Source of the DNA: Clostridiales bacterium
GTDB lineage: Bacteria > Bacillota > Clostridia > Christensenellales > Aristaeellaceae
Length of the DNA stretch: 40,401 nucleotides
Direction: 5' to 3'
Assembly (NCBI GenBank): GCA_012517815.1
Contig: JAAYUF010000134.1
Span: forward strand, 1 to 40,401
Part shown: positions 32,793 to 40,184 of the stretch, piece by piece
How the letters are laid out: each line of letters opens with the position of its first letter
Position numbering within the stretch: position 1 is the first letter of the stretch
Made by a program: the position numbers and the translations under genes
Notes under the pieces: generated by a model
Told to the model about the DNA's origin: nothing
Seen by the model: the letters and a program-made list of their open reading frames with translations, nothing else
Database searches by the model: none

Positions 32793-32996
32793 CCAGGCCG
32801 TTGGCAAACCCCTGCGGGCGGCTATCGCCGCCCGCCTCATCGCCCCTCGGGCTGGGCGCTCGCTTTGGCAAAATGCATCGGCATAAGGCTTTGGAGCTCC
32901 GCCCCAAGCCCTGCAAAGATTTCACCCTGGACCCACTTCCGCTGCGACGGAGGTTTTTCGGCAACCTGAGCGCCTGTCCGTTTGCGGACAGGCGCT
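32761..32996 (+). repeat. Hairpin-bracketed module, copy B
   Basis: Two identical 28-base hairpins (32761-32788 and 32969-32996; stem AGCGCCTGTCC, loop GTTTGC) enclose 180 bases. The inner part begins CCAGGCCGTTGGCAAACCCC and ends GAGGTTTTTCGGCAACCTG. It shares with copy A the ordered blocks CCTCGGGCTG, CGCTCGCTTTGGC, ATAAGGCTTTGG, GCTCCGCCCCAA, ATTTCACCCT and TTCCGCTGCG. It lies between the convergent GH172 and enolase-superfamily genes. Confidence 0.87.
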
Positions 32997-33003
32997 TGCC
33001 CGT

Positions 33004-34122
33004 TTACCCCACACGGTAGCGGTTCACCGTGTCCATGTTCAGTTCCACGCCCAGGCCGGGCCGATCCGGAATCTCCACACAGCCGTCCGTAACCGTCACC
33101 GGCTCCTGCACCAGGCTGCGGCTCAGCACGGTTTCCTGCCCGCAGTATTCCAGGTATTTCGCCTGGGGAAGCGCGGCGATGAATTGCAGCGTAGCGGACA
33201 TCAGCAAGCCGCTTTTGAAATTGTGCGGGATGATGGGCACCTGATGCGTTTTGGCAAGCTCCATCACCTTTTTTGCAACGGTCAGCCCGCCGCAACGGCT
33301 CAGGTCCGGCTGCAGAATATCGACGCAGCCTTCCTCCAGGTAGGCCTCAAACTCGTCCAGCGCGCTGAGTTCTTCCCCGGCAGTTATGGCAAGCCGGGTG
33401 GCTTGGCGAAGCTTGGCGAAGTCCTTTCTCCGCTCGACGCGGAAAGGCTCCTCCACCCAGTAAACCCCCTCCTGCTCGTAGGCGCGGCAGGCGTCCAGCG
33501 CGGGTTTATACTCCTTCCAGTTCATGGCGATGTCGATCATCAGCAGTTTATCGGGGCCCAGCGCCTTGCGCGCCGCCCGGATCAGCCGCAGGTCACGCGC
33601 CCCATCGTCGCCCAGGTTGCCCCAGCCAAACTTGATGCCCGAATACCCCTTCGCCATATGGTAATCGACCAGGCGTTTCACTTCCTCCTCGGTAGCGGGC
33701 ATCAGAATGCTGATATACGCCGGCACACGCCGCTGCCGCGCGCCGCCCAGCAGCGTGTAGACCGGCACGCCCAGCGCCTTTCCGCGAATATCCCACAGCG
33801 CCATGTCTATACCGCTGATGGCGTGCATGCCCGCGCCGCCGCGCGCGTAATAGTAGGTGCCGGCATACAGCGCGTCCCAAATCACTTCGGTTTCCATGGG
33901 GTCCATCCCCAGCAGCACATTGCGCATTCCGCGCTGCGCGCTGTGCGAGTCGGGCATGTCGATCGCCTGCTTCACCAGAAAAGGCGCCGAATCCACCTCG
34001 GCAACGCCGTAGATCCCCGCGTCGGTATCAATGCGGATGATCACAGAATCCTGCGTGCCGTCTCCAATCAGTGAAACTTCCGGCTGACGGACGATCAGCG
34101 CCTGTACCTCCGTAATTTTCAT
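33004..34122 (-). CDS. Enolase-superfamily acid-sugar dehydratase (mandelate racemase subgroup)
   Basis: This 372-residue protein has metal ligands Asp197 (MIDIAMNW), Glu224 (WVEEPF) and Glu250 (TAGEEL), and the His-Asp dyad Asp273 (ILQPDLSRCGG) and His300 (IIPHNFKSG). These are typical of mandelate-racemase-type dehydratases acting on aldonic acids. The usual K-x-K base reads K164-F-G, so the second lysine is replaced by glycine, as in some acid-sugar dehydratases. It would turn an aldonate into a 2-keto-3-deoxy acid, the substrate of a DapA-type aldolase. It lies in a minus-strand run with the dehydrogenase and transporter genes. Confidence 0.92.
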   Translation of the reverse strand: MKITEVQALIVRQPEVSLIGDGTQDSVIIRIDTDAGIYGVAEVDSAPFLVKQAIDMPDSHSAQRGMRNVLLGMDPMETEVIWDALYAGTYYYARGGAGMHAISGIDMALWDIRGKALGVPVYTLLGGARQRRVPAYISILMPATEEEVKRLVDYHMAKGYSGIKFGWGNLGDDGARDLRLIRAARKALGPDKLLMIDIAMNWKEYKPALDACRAYEQEGVYWVEEPFRVERRKDFAKLRQATRLAITAGEELSALDEFEAYLEEGCVDILQPDLSRCGGLTVAKKVMELAKTHQVPIIPHNFKSGLLMSATLQFIAALPQAKYLEYCGQETVLSRSLVQEPVTVTDGCVEIPDRPGLGVELNMDTVNRYRVG

Positions 34123-34149
34123 GGCATGTTCACCCTTCCCCTATCCGGC

Positions 34150-35181
34150 TTATTCCCAGGGATGCACAACCGCCTTGATGAACCCTTCCGGGCGGCTGGA
34201 AACCGCTTCGATGGCCTCCCGCAACGCGGACAGCGGATACCGGTGCGTCACAAAATCCCGAATACGCACCGTTCCCCGCGCGATCATTGCCAGCAGCGGT
34301 TCCCATACGTTTTCATTGTTGGTAACGCCCAGCACCGTAAGCTGCCTGAGTATGATTTCGGGAACCGGAAAGGCCGGCAGGGACCGTTCGTCCGGAAGGC
34401 CGTACAGCAGCACGCGCCCGCGTGCCGCGCACAGCGTTACGGCGTCGGTGAGCGTGCCGGGCGCGCCGGCCGCATCGATGGACAGCTCTGCCCCCTTGCC
34501 ACCGGTTTCCTCCAGCACGCGCGCGCGCAGATCTTCGGTTGCAACATTCACGACTACATCCGCGCCCGAAAGCGCCGCCTGCTCCCGCTTGCTTTCACGG
34601 GTGACGGTGGCGATCACCTTTCCCGCGGACGCCGCGCGAACCGCCTGCAAAAAGGAAAGCCCCGCCACCCCTGCGCCCTGCACCAGCACGGTTTCCCCAA
34701 AGGCCACCCCGATGCGCCGTATCGCGCCCATGGGGCAGGCGACCGCTTCCAGGATGGCGCCTTCGTCATAGGTCATCCCCACCGGCATGACGTGCGCGCA
34801 GGTCCACGGTACGCACAGGTACTGCGCGTATCCGCCCTGATACGGCGGAAAGCCGATCTCGCCCCCGTTTGCGCACAGGTGCTTGTTGCCGCTCCGGCAA
34901 TGCTCGCACACGCCGCAGCCCACCGCGGTTTCCACCACGACGCGTTTGCCCAGCCAGCTTTCCAGCCCGGCATGGCCCGTCTGGATCACTTCGCCCGCGA
35001 TTTCGTGCCCCAGCACGTGCGGCGGATCGCCGTTGCGGAATGTGCCGTGAATGATATGGGCGTCCGTCGTGCATACGCCCGCGCTGTGCACCTTGATCTT
35101 CAATTCGTTCCGTTCGCATTCCGGCTCGGGCATGTCAACCATGCGCAGACGGTTTTGCCCTTCCCACAGCATCGCTTTCAT
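34150..35181 (-). CDS. Zinc-dependent alcohol/sugar dehydrogenase (MDR family)
   Basis: This 343-residue protein starts at the ATG that overlaps the M24 gene stop; the 17 residues upstream in frame belong to that gene's region. Catalytic zinc ligands are in GVCTTDAHI and GHEIAGEV. The structural zinc site is CGVCEHCRSGNKHLC (four Cys). The nucleotide site is VLVQGAGVAGLSFLQAV. The family includes sorbitol, threonine and L-arabinose/galactose-type dehydrogenases. Coupled to an acid-sugar dehydratase, it probably oxidises the free sugar to a lactone or acts on a polyol. Confidence 0.92.
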   Translation of the reverse strand: MKAMLWEGQNRLRMVDMPEPECERNELKIKVHSAGVCTTDAHIIHGTFRNGDPPHVLGHEIAGEVIQTGHAGLESWLGKRVVVETAVGCGVCEHCRSGNKHLCANGGEIGFPPYQGGYAQYLCVPWTCAHVMPVGMTYDEGAILEAVACPMGAIRRIGVAFGETVLVQGAGVAGLSFLQAVRAASAGKVIATVTRESKREQAALSGADVVVNVATEDLRARVLEETGGKGAELSIDAAGAPGTLTDAVTLCAARGRVLLYGLPDERSLPAFPVPEIILRQLTVLGVTNNENVWEPLLAMIARGTVRIRDFVTHRYPLSALREAIEAVSSRPEGFIKAVVHPWE

Positions 35182-35861
35182 CGCAACCCCTCTTTCAAAA
35201 CGGCGTCCTGAAGCGCAATCGGTTCCCGCCACAGCGGCGCCGCCCCCCGGGCCGTTATCTCGTAATCATCCTCCAGCCGGATGCCGAACCGGCCTTCCGC
35301 GTACGCCCCGATTTCCACCGTGACGATATCCCCCGCGCGCAGTACATCCGGCGAGCCGGGCGTCTCCACCGGCGGTTCAAAAGGGGTAAGCCCGATCCCG
35401 TGCCCCGTATGGTGCTTGAGCATGCCCTGCATCCCGTTGGCCGCGAAGTAAGCCTCGGCGGCGCGGTAGATCGCCGCCGCCTCCGCCCCGGGGCGCAGCA
35501 GGTCGGCGACGGCGCGCATGCACCGGAGCACCTGCTCATAGGTTTGCCGCGCGTCTGGCGCCGGTTCGCCCACAAAATAGGTGCGGCAGACATCGCACCA
35601 GTACTCGCCTTGCCGCAGGCACAGATCCAGCAGCAGCGGATCGCCCGCCTCCAGCGCCCGTTCCGTCGCGCCGCCCTCCACGCCGGCCGTGCGCGGCCCC
35701 GAGAGCAAATCATAGCGCACCGGATGCTCCCCGGCCGCGGACAGCACGGCGGCTTCCAGCTCCCGTTCCGTCGCGCCCGGCCTGGCCGCCCGCCGGAAAG
35801 CGCCGTACACATCCGCGGCGGCCCGAAGCGCCTGCCCGACGGCTTGCGATTTTTGCGTCAT
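35178..35861 (-). CDS. M24-family metallohydrolase (aminopeptidase/creatinase fold)
   Basis: This 227-residue pita-bread-fold protein has all five metal ligands: Asp79 (LLLDLCL), Asp90 (WCDVCRTYF), His154 (HHTGHGIGL), Glu183 (TVEIGAY) and Glu197 (RLEDDYEI). It is short, with no N-terminal creatinase domain. It overlaps the dehydrogenase start by 4 bases and follows the ABC permeases. Peptidase activity is not expected in a sugar locus; M24 folds have been reused for other hydrolysis and lyase reactions, for example DMSP lyase. The role here is open. Confidence 0.9.
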   Translation of the reverse strand: MTQKSQAVGQALRAAADVYGAFRRAARPGATERELEAAVLSAAGEHPVRYDLLSGPRTAGVEGGATERALEAGDPLLLDLCLRQGEYWCDVCRTYFVGEPAPDARQTYEQVLRCMRAVADLLRPGAEAAAIYRAAEAYFAANGMQGMLKHHTGHGIGLTPFEPPVETPGSPDVLRAGDIVTVEIGAYAEGRFGIRLEDDYEITARGAAPLWREPIALQDAVLKEGLR

Positions 35862-35877
35862 TTGCGTTTCCCCTCCG

Positions 35878-36789
35878 TCAGCCCTTGATCGCGCCGATCA
35901 TTACGCCCTTGACAAAATACTTTTGCAGGAAAGGATACAGCACCATAATCGGCACTGTGGAGACGATAACCGTGCAGTATTTGACCAGTTCGCGCGTATA
36001 CACTTCGGATACCATCTGCTGGCCGCTTTGGGATTCGACGCTCTCGTTCTGAATCAGCAGCTCGCGCATGAACATCTGCAGCGGATACAGCTTGCGGTCC
36101 CGAATATACAGCAGCGCCGGATACCACGCGTTCCAGTAATCGACCGCGTAATACAGCGTGATCACCGCGATTGCCGGCAACGAAAGCGGCAGAAAAATCC
36201 GAAACAGAATCTGGAGATCGTTGGCCCCGTCCAGCAGCGCCGACTCTTCCAGGCTCTCCGGAACGCTCAGGAAAAACGTGCGCAGGATAATCAGGTTGTA
36301 GGTGTTGAGCGCCGTCGGGATGATCATAGACCAGAAGCTATTATAGAGCCCTACGTTGCGAACGACGAAAAACGTGGGAATGATGCCGCCGTTGAAAAAC
36401 ATGGTCACGATGATGGCCTTCATCATGATGCCGCGCAGCCTGAAGTTTTTCCGCGTAACAACATAGGCGCCTAGCATGGTCATGCACACGCCGATCGCCG
36501 TTCCGCCGGCCACCATCAGGCCGGTAATCACAAACCCGCTCAAAATGTTGGGGTTGGAAAAGGTCATCCGGTATCCCTGCAGGGTATACGGCCCAAGCGG
36601 GGCCAGCAGCATGCCCTCATGGCGCAGCAGCGCGCGCGCGTCGCTGAAAGAGGCAAACAACGTATATAACAGCGGGTACACCGTTACCGTAACCAGCAGG
36701 AGGATGAACAGGATGTTGAAAACGCCGAACACCCTTTCCCCCTGTGAACGCCGAATCCTACGGCCGGAAATCAGGACCCTTTCACTCAT
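35878..36789 (-). CDS. Sugar ABC transporter permease (LplC/YtcP type)
   Basis: This is a 303-residue membrane protein starting at ATG 36789, with GGGGGAG upstream; the longer frame is not needed. It has six helices, for example FNILFILLLVTVTVYPLLYT and VFRIFLPLSLPAIAVITLYY-like segments. The EAA loop ESALLDGANDLQILFRIFLP contacts the ATPase. It pairs with the permease upstream. No ATPase gene is in the window, which is normal for this family, where a shared MsmK-like ATPase is used. Confidence 0.93.
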   Translation of the reverse strand: MSERVLISGRRIRRSQGERVFGVFNILFILLLVTVTVYPLLYTLFASFSDARALLRHEGMLLAPLGPYTLQGYRMTFSNPNILSGFVITGLMVAGGTAIGVCMTMLGAYVVTRKNFRLRGIMMKAIIVTMFFNGGIIPTFFVVRNVGLYNSFWSMIIPTALNTYNLIILRTFFLSVPESLEESALLDGANDLQILFRIFLPLSLPAIAVITLYYAVDYWNAWYPALLYIRDRKLYPLQMFMRELLIQNESVESQSGQQMVSEVYTRELVKYCTVIVSTVPIMVLYPFLQKYFVKGVMIGAIKG

Positions 36790-36802
36790 ACGCTCTCCCC
36801 CT

Positions 36803-37744
36803 TTACCACAGGCTGTTCTCGCTGACGTTTTTCGAAATCTGGTTCGCGGCAACCAGCAAAATGATATTCACCACCGAGTTAAAGAGCCCGACGGCTGTCG
36901 CAAAGCTGTACTGCATTTTCGTCAGGCCGATGCGGTACACATAGCTGGTCAGAACGTCGGCGGTCTCATACGTCAGCGGGTTGTACAGCAGAATGATCCG
37001 ATCCCAGGAAACGCTCATCATGGAGCCGATGCGCAGCAGCATCAGTATGACAATCGTAGGCGCAATGCCGGGCAGCGTGACGTGAATCGCCTGGCGGAAG
37101 CGCCCTGCGCCATCCACGCGCGCCGCGTCGTACAGTTGGGGATCAATGCCGGTCAGCGCCGCAAAATAGATAATGGAATCCCACCCGAAGGACTGCCATA
37201 CGATGCTGCCGATGAACAGATCCTGAAAGTATTCCGGCACCGAGAGCATATTGACCCGATCCATGCCAAACAGGACAAACACATTCGTCAGCACCCCGGT
37301 GCTCTTGGTAAAATCCACCAGCAGGCCGCAGATGACCACCGTGGAAATGAAGTGGGGCATATACGTAACGGACTGCGACAGGCGACGAAACCGGTTGCTG
37401 CGCACCTCGTTGAGCAAAAGCGCGAACAGAATGGGCACCGGGAAGGAAAACAGCAGTTCCTTGATATTGATGGACAGGGTGTTGCGCATGAGCCGGGGAA
37501 AATAGGTGCTGGTAAAAAAGCTCGCAAAGTGTTTGAACCCCACCCAGTTGCTGTTGAGGATTCCCCGCGCGGGCACATAGTCCTGAAAGGCAATCACGAC
37601 GCCATACATGGGCAGGTAACAAAAAACGACATAGTAGGCGATCACAGGGAGCGCCATGAAATATAAGATCGGATTATGCAGAATATTGTGCAAGTATCCG
37701 TTGCGTTTCAGCACGGGATGTTTTCGTCCGGTGGCTGCGGTCAT
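36803..37744 (-). CDS. Sugar ABC transporter permease (LplB/YteP type)
   Basis: This 313-residue protein has six helices and the subgroup-specific start YLHNILHNPILYFMALPVIA and YLPMYGVVIAFQDYVPARG. The EAA loop is YDAARVDGAGRFRQAIHVTLP. It forms the membrane channel together with the LplC-type protein, 13 bases downstream, for import of oligosaccharides. A weak terminator separates it from the binding-protein gene. Confidence 0.93.
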   Translation of the reverse strand: MTAATGRKHPVLKRNGYLHNILHNPILYFMALPVIAYYVVFCYLPMYGVVIAFQDYVPARGILNSNWVGFKHFASFFTSTYFPRLMRNTLSINIKELLFSFPVPILFALLLNEVRSNRFRRLSQSVTYMPHFISTVVICGLLVDFTKSTGVLTNVFVLFGMDRVNMLSVPEYFQDLFIGSIVWQSFGWDSIIYFAALTGIDPQLYDAARVDGAGRFRQAIHVTLPGIAPTIVILMLLRIGSMMSVSWDRIILLYNPLTYETADVLTSYVYRIGLTKMQYSFATAVGLFNSVVNIILLVAANQISKNVSENSLW

Positions 37745-37800
37745 GCTTGCCGTCTCCTTTCGCTAACCGGGAAAAGGCGCTGGTCATGCGTTCTGACAGG

Positions 37801-37836
37801 AAAAGCCGGAGGAAAGAGGATGCTCTCTCCTCCGGC
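37801..37836 (-). terminator. Weak terminator/attenuator between binding protein and permeases
   Basis: Read on the minus strand, GCCGGAGGA and TCCTCCGGC pair over 9 bp and are followed by TTTTCC. Partial termination here would give more binding protein than permease, a common arrangement. Confidence 0.6.
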
Positions 37837-37879
37837 CGTTTCCATAGTTATCCTCGCCGCATGGATCACCTTTTGGGGA

Positions 37880-39532
37880 TCAGCGTTTCAACCAGCGCTC
37901 ATACGCGGCTTGCTGGATTTGCTCGTTCTCCGCCAGGCCCATCTCGTTCATGGTGGCCACAAAGCTGTCCCAGTTCTCCTGGATGTTCAGGCTGCCGGTT
38001 ATGAATTTGTAGATCATCTCGTCGCTGTAGGTTTCGATATCCACCTGATTATTGGTGAAGATCGTATCCTCCTGCGCGTTGCGGGAGATGGAGGTGGGTA
38101 CCCGGCCGGCGTTGTCCGTCAGATAGCCCCATTCGTCCCAGCAGGTCTGGCACATCGGGTCGGAGTACTCGAAGCTTTCGGGCCCTTCCAGCAGCTGGCG
38201 CTGGAAGATTTGCAGGGTGTACCTGTGGCGGATGGTTTCGTACGGCCAATCCGGATTGTTCATAATCGCGTCGCCATAGGAGAGCGATCCGTCTTCGTTG
38301 GCCACATAGGTGGTCGTGCCGTCTTCCTGTTCGCCGGTGCCGTAGTAGGCCAGCTCCGCCAGATCCATGTTATAGAGATAGTCCAGGAATTTTACGGCGG
38401 CCACCTGATTTTTGCAGGTAGCGGAAATCAGCATATCGCCAACGCCGCCCTGCGTTAAGGGATCGCCCAGGTGGAACGCCTGCTCGGGATCGCTCAGGCG
38501 GGGAACGCGAACGGGGTAAATCTCAAACTCGGCGTTTTCGGCTTGCCCAAGGGTCATGACCTCGGTGGTCTGCCAGTTGCCGATGATGCAGAAGGCCGTG
38601 CGTCCGTTGTAGAACATCTTCAGCGCGTCGCTTACGTCGCGGTTGACAAAATCCCGATCGATCAGCCCTTCCTGATACCACTGAGACATCTGTTCCAGAT
38701 AGGTTTTATAGCCATCGTTGGCGCGGCTGTAAAACACTTTGCCGTTTTCGTCCACCTGATAATCGTTCATCACGACGCCAAACGGCCCCGAGAGGAAGTT
38801 GGAGCAGGTGTAGCGGAAATTGTCCAGCGTGCCAAGCGCCATAGGCACTTCGATGCCGTTTTGTTTCAGCGCGCGCAGAACCTCGGTCATCTCATCCACC
38901 GTTTTGGGAACGGTCAGGCCGTACTGGTCCAGGATATCCTTTCGGGCAATCATCCCCATGTTATTGATCCCCAGCAGATAATCGCACAGGAAGCAGGTGC
39001 CCAGCGTGAGATGGTCGTCGTCGTTGACGGTGTTGCGGTAGGTGTTCTTGTCCGACAGGGCCAGGGAATGCAGGAAGTTTTTCGCATAGCTGCGAATCAG
39101 CGTGTCGTTGTCGGCCAGAACGCCATCCTGAATGGCGCCTTCAATGCCGCCGGGATAGCTGTCGCTGAAATCGCTCGCAATGAAAATATCGGGGTACTCC
39201 CCGGAAGCGATGGTCATATTGAAGAACGTGCCGTCGTCACCCGCCGGCGGATGAACAAACTCCAGATTCAGGCCGGTCAGTTCCTCCACTTTCTGGACAA
39301 CCGGATGTTCGTCATAGGACTGCATAAAATTCGCAGCGTACTCATCCAGCTCCACATAAATCTTCAGGGTGATTTCGCCGGGGGCGCAGATCGGAAGCGT
39401 GTTGTCTTCCGCGGCAAGATACAGCTCGTAGGCTTCCTGGTTGAGAACCTCGCCTTCCTCTTGTGCGGCCGCGAAGCCCGCGCTGCTGAGCAGCAACAGC
39501 ATGGCCGCCAGCATGGAGATCAGTTTTCGCAT
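37880..39532 (-). CDS. Extracellular sugar-binding protein of the ABC transporter
   Basis: This 550-residue protein starts at ATG 39532, preceded by AAGGAGG. The signal peptide is residues 1-24 (MRKLISMLAAMLLLLSSAGF, then AAAQ). No lipobox cysteine follows, so the protein is probably cleaved by signal peptidase I. The mature part is a two-lobed solute-binding protein of the LplA/YtcQ type: GEYPDIFIASDFSDSYPGG near residue 130, MGMIARKDILDQYGL near 210 and GNWQTTEVMTLGQAE near 330. Several Trp, Tyr and Asp residues could stack on a glycan. It is the first gene of the minus-strand transport operon and should determine which oligosaccharide enters. Confidence 0.93.
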   Translation of the reverse strand: MRKLISMLAAMLLLLSSAGFAAAQEEGEVLNQEAYELYLAAEDNTLPICAPGEITLKIYVELDEYAANFMQSYDEHPVVQKVEELTGLNLEFVHPPAGDDGTFFNMTIASGEYPDIFIASDFSDSYPGGIEGAIQDGVLADNDTLIRSYAKNFLHSLALSDKNTYRNTVNDDDHLTLGTCFLCDYLLGINNMGMIARKDILDQYGLTVPKTVDEMTEVLRALKQNGIEVPMALGTLDNFRYTCSNFLSGPFGVVMNDYQVDENGKVFYSRANDGYKTYLEQMSQWYQEGLIDRDFVNRDVSDALKMFYNGRTAFCIIGNWQTTEVMTLGQAENAEFEIYPVRVPRLSDPEQAFHLGDPLTQGGVGDMLISATCKNQVAAVKFLDYLYNMDLAELAYYGTGEQEDGTTTYVANEDGSLSYGDAIMNNPDWPYETIRHRYTLQIFQRQLLEGPESFEYSDPMCQTCWDEWGYLTDNAGRVPTSISRNAQEDTIFTNNQVDIETYSDEMIYKFITGSLNIQENWDSFVATMNEMGLAENEQIQQAAYERWLKR

Positions 39533-39649
39533 GGTATGGCCTCCTTCAATTTCTTCTGGATCGTAAGGATCGCCGAGACAAGTTCGCCACCCGTTTCCGG
39601 AAAACAAAGCGGTCCGCTTGCCTCTCTGGACGGTATCATTGGATTAAGC

Positions 39650-39829
39650 TTAACCATCTGGTTTCATTCTATCGGCTGCCTGTGCAAATGTAAATCCACA
39701 GATCCTGCATTCCCCATCGGTGTTTTCCGCATAGAAGCGGCAAAATTGACACTTTTCGACGATCGAGGTTTTCCGAGATTCGGGGCCGTATCCTGAAGCG
39801 CTTGCGCGGCGAACGGCACGTTGCGGCAT
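39650..39829 (-). CDS. Possible small zinc-ribbon protein (uncertain)
   Basis: A minus-strand frame ends at 39650 and contains EKCQFCRFYAENTDGECRIC followed by GFTFAQAAD. Two CxxC pairs 13 residues apart could bind zinc. The frame extends far upstream into repeat sequence; a start at about 39829 (MPQRAVRR) would give ~59 residues, but I see no good ribosome binding site. It overlaps the promoter assigned to the ABC operon. It may be chance. Confidence 0.25.
   Translation of the reverse strand: MPQRAVRRASASGYGPESRKTSIVEKCQFCRFYAENTDGECRICGFTFAQAADRMKPDG
39666..39694 (-). promoter_or_regulatory. Promoter of the ABC transporter operon
   Basis: On the minus strand TTTACA (39689-39694) and TAGAAT (39666-39671) are 17 bases apart, about 135 bases upstream of the binding-protein ATG. 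A TTTTCGACGATCG stretch lies just upstream at about 39753. Confidence 0.55.
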
Positions 39830-39869
39830 GGCGTTGCGGCCTTCTCCCGGCTGTTTTCTCACGCGCAAA

Positions 39870-40108
39870 GGCCGTGCTTTCGGTTGAAAGCACGGCCCTG
39901 GCTGTTGAAAAACCCCAGCCGCAGCGCAGTGGGGTCTGGAGCTTCGCCCATGCGGGGTTTGGGGCGGAGACCCAAATCCCGCATGGGCGAAGCGGTTTGC
40001 CAAAGCGAGCGAACGGCCCGAAGGGCGATGAGGCGAGCGGCACCATATATTGCATGGGTTCTTGGACAGCCTGAAAGGCCGTGCTTTCGGTTAAAAAGCA
40101 CGGCCTTT
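39870..40108 (-). repeat. Hairpin-bracketed module, copy C
   Basis: Two near-identical hairpins (39870-39897 and 40074-40108; stem GGCCGTGCTTT, loop with CGGTT) enclose about 176 bases. Read on the minus strand, the inner part starts CAGGCTGTCCAAGAACCCAT and ends GGTTTTTCAACAGCCAGG. Between these lie CTCATCGCCCTTCGGGC, GTTCGCTCGCTTTGGCAAA and CTCCGCCCCAAACCCCGCA, in the order of copies A and B. On that strand it follows the 3' end of a partial gene and precedes the transporter operon. Confidence 0.85.
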
Positions 40109-40184
40109 GCCGGAGGTCTGAGGCGAGCGGCGCCGCCCGTCCTTTCTATCGCAAGCCCTATAGGGCGAAATCGTTGTCCGCCGT

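Noticed and set aside
33184-35211. Long plus-strand frames (about 300 and 360 codons)
   Set aside because: They are antisense to the enolase-superfamily, dehydrogenase and M24 genes, which have complete active sites. Codon use is that of shadow frames.
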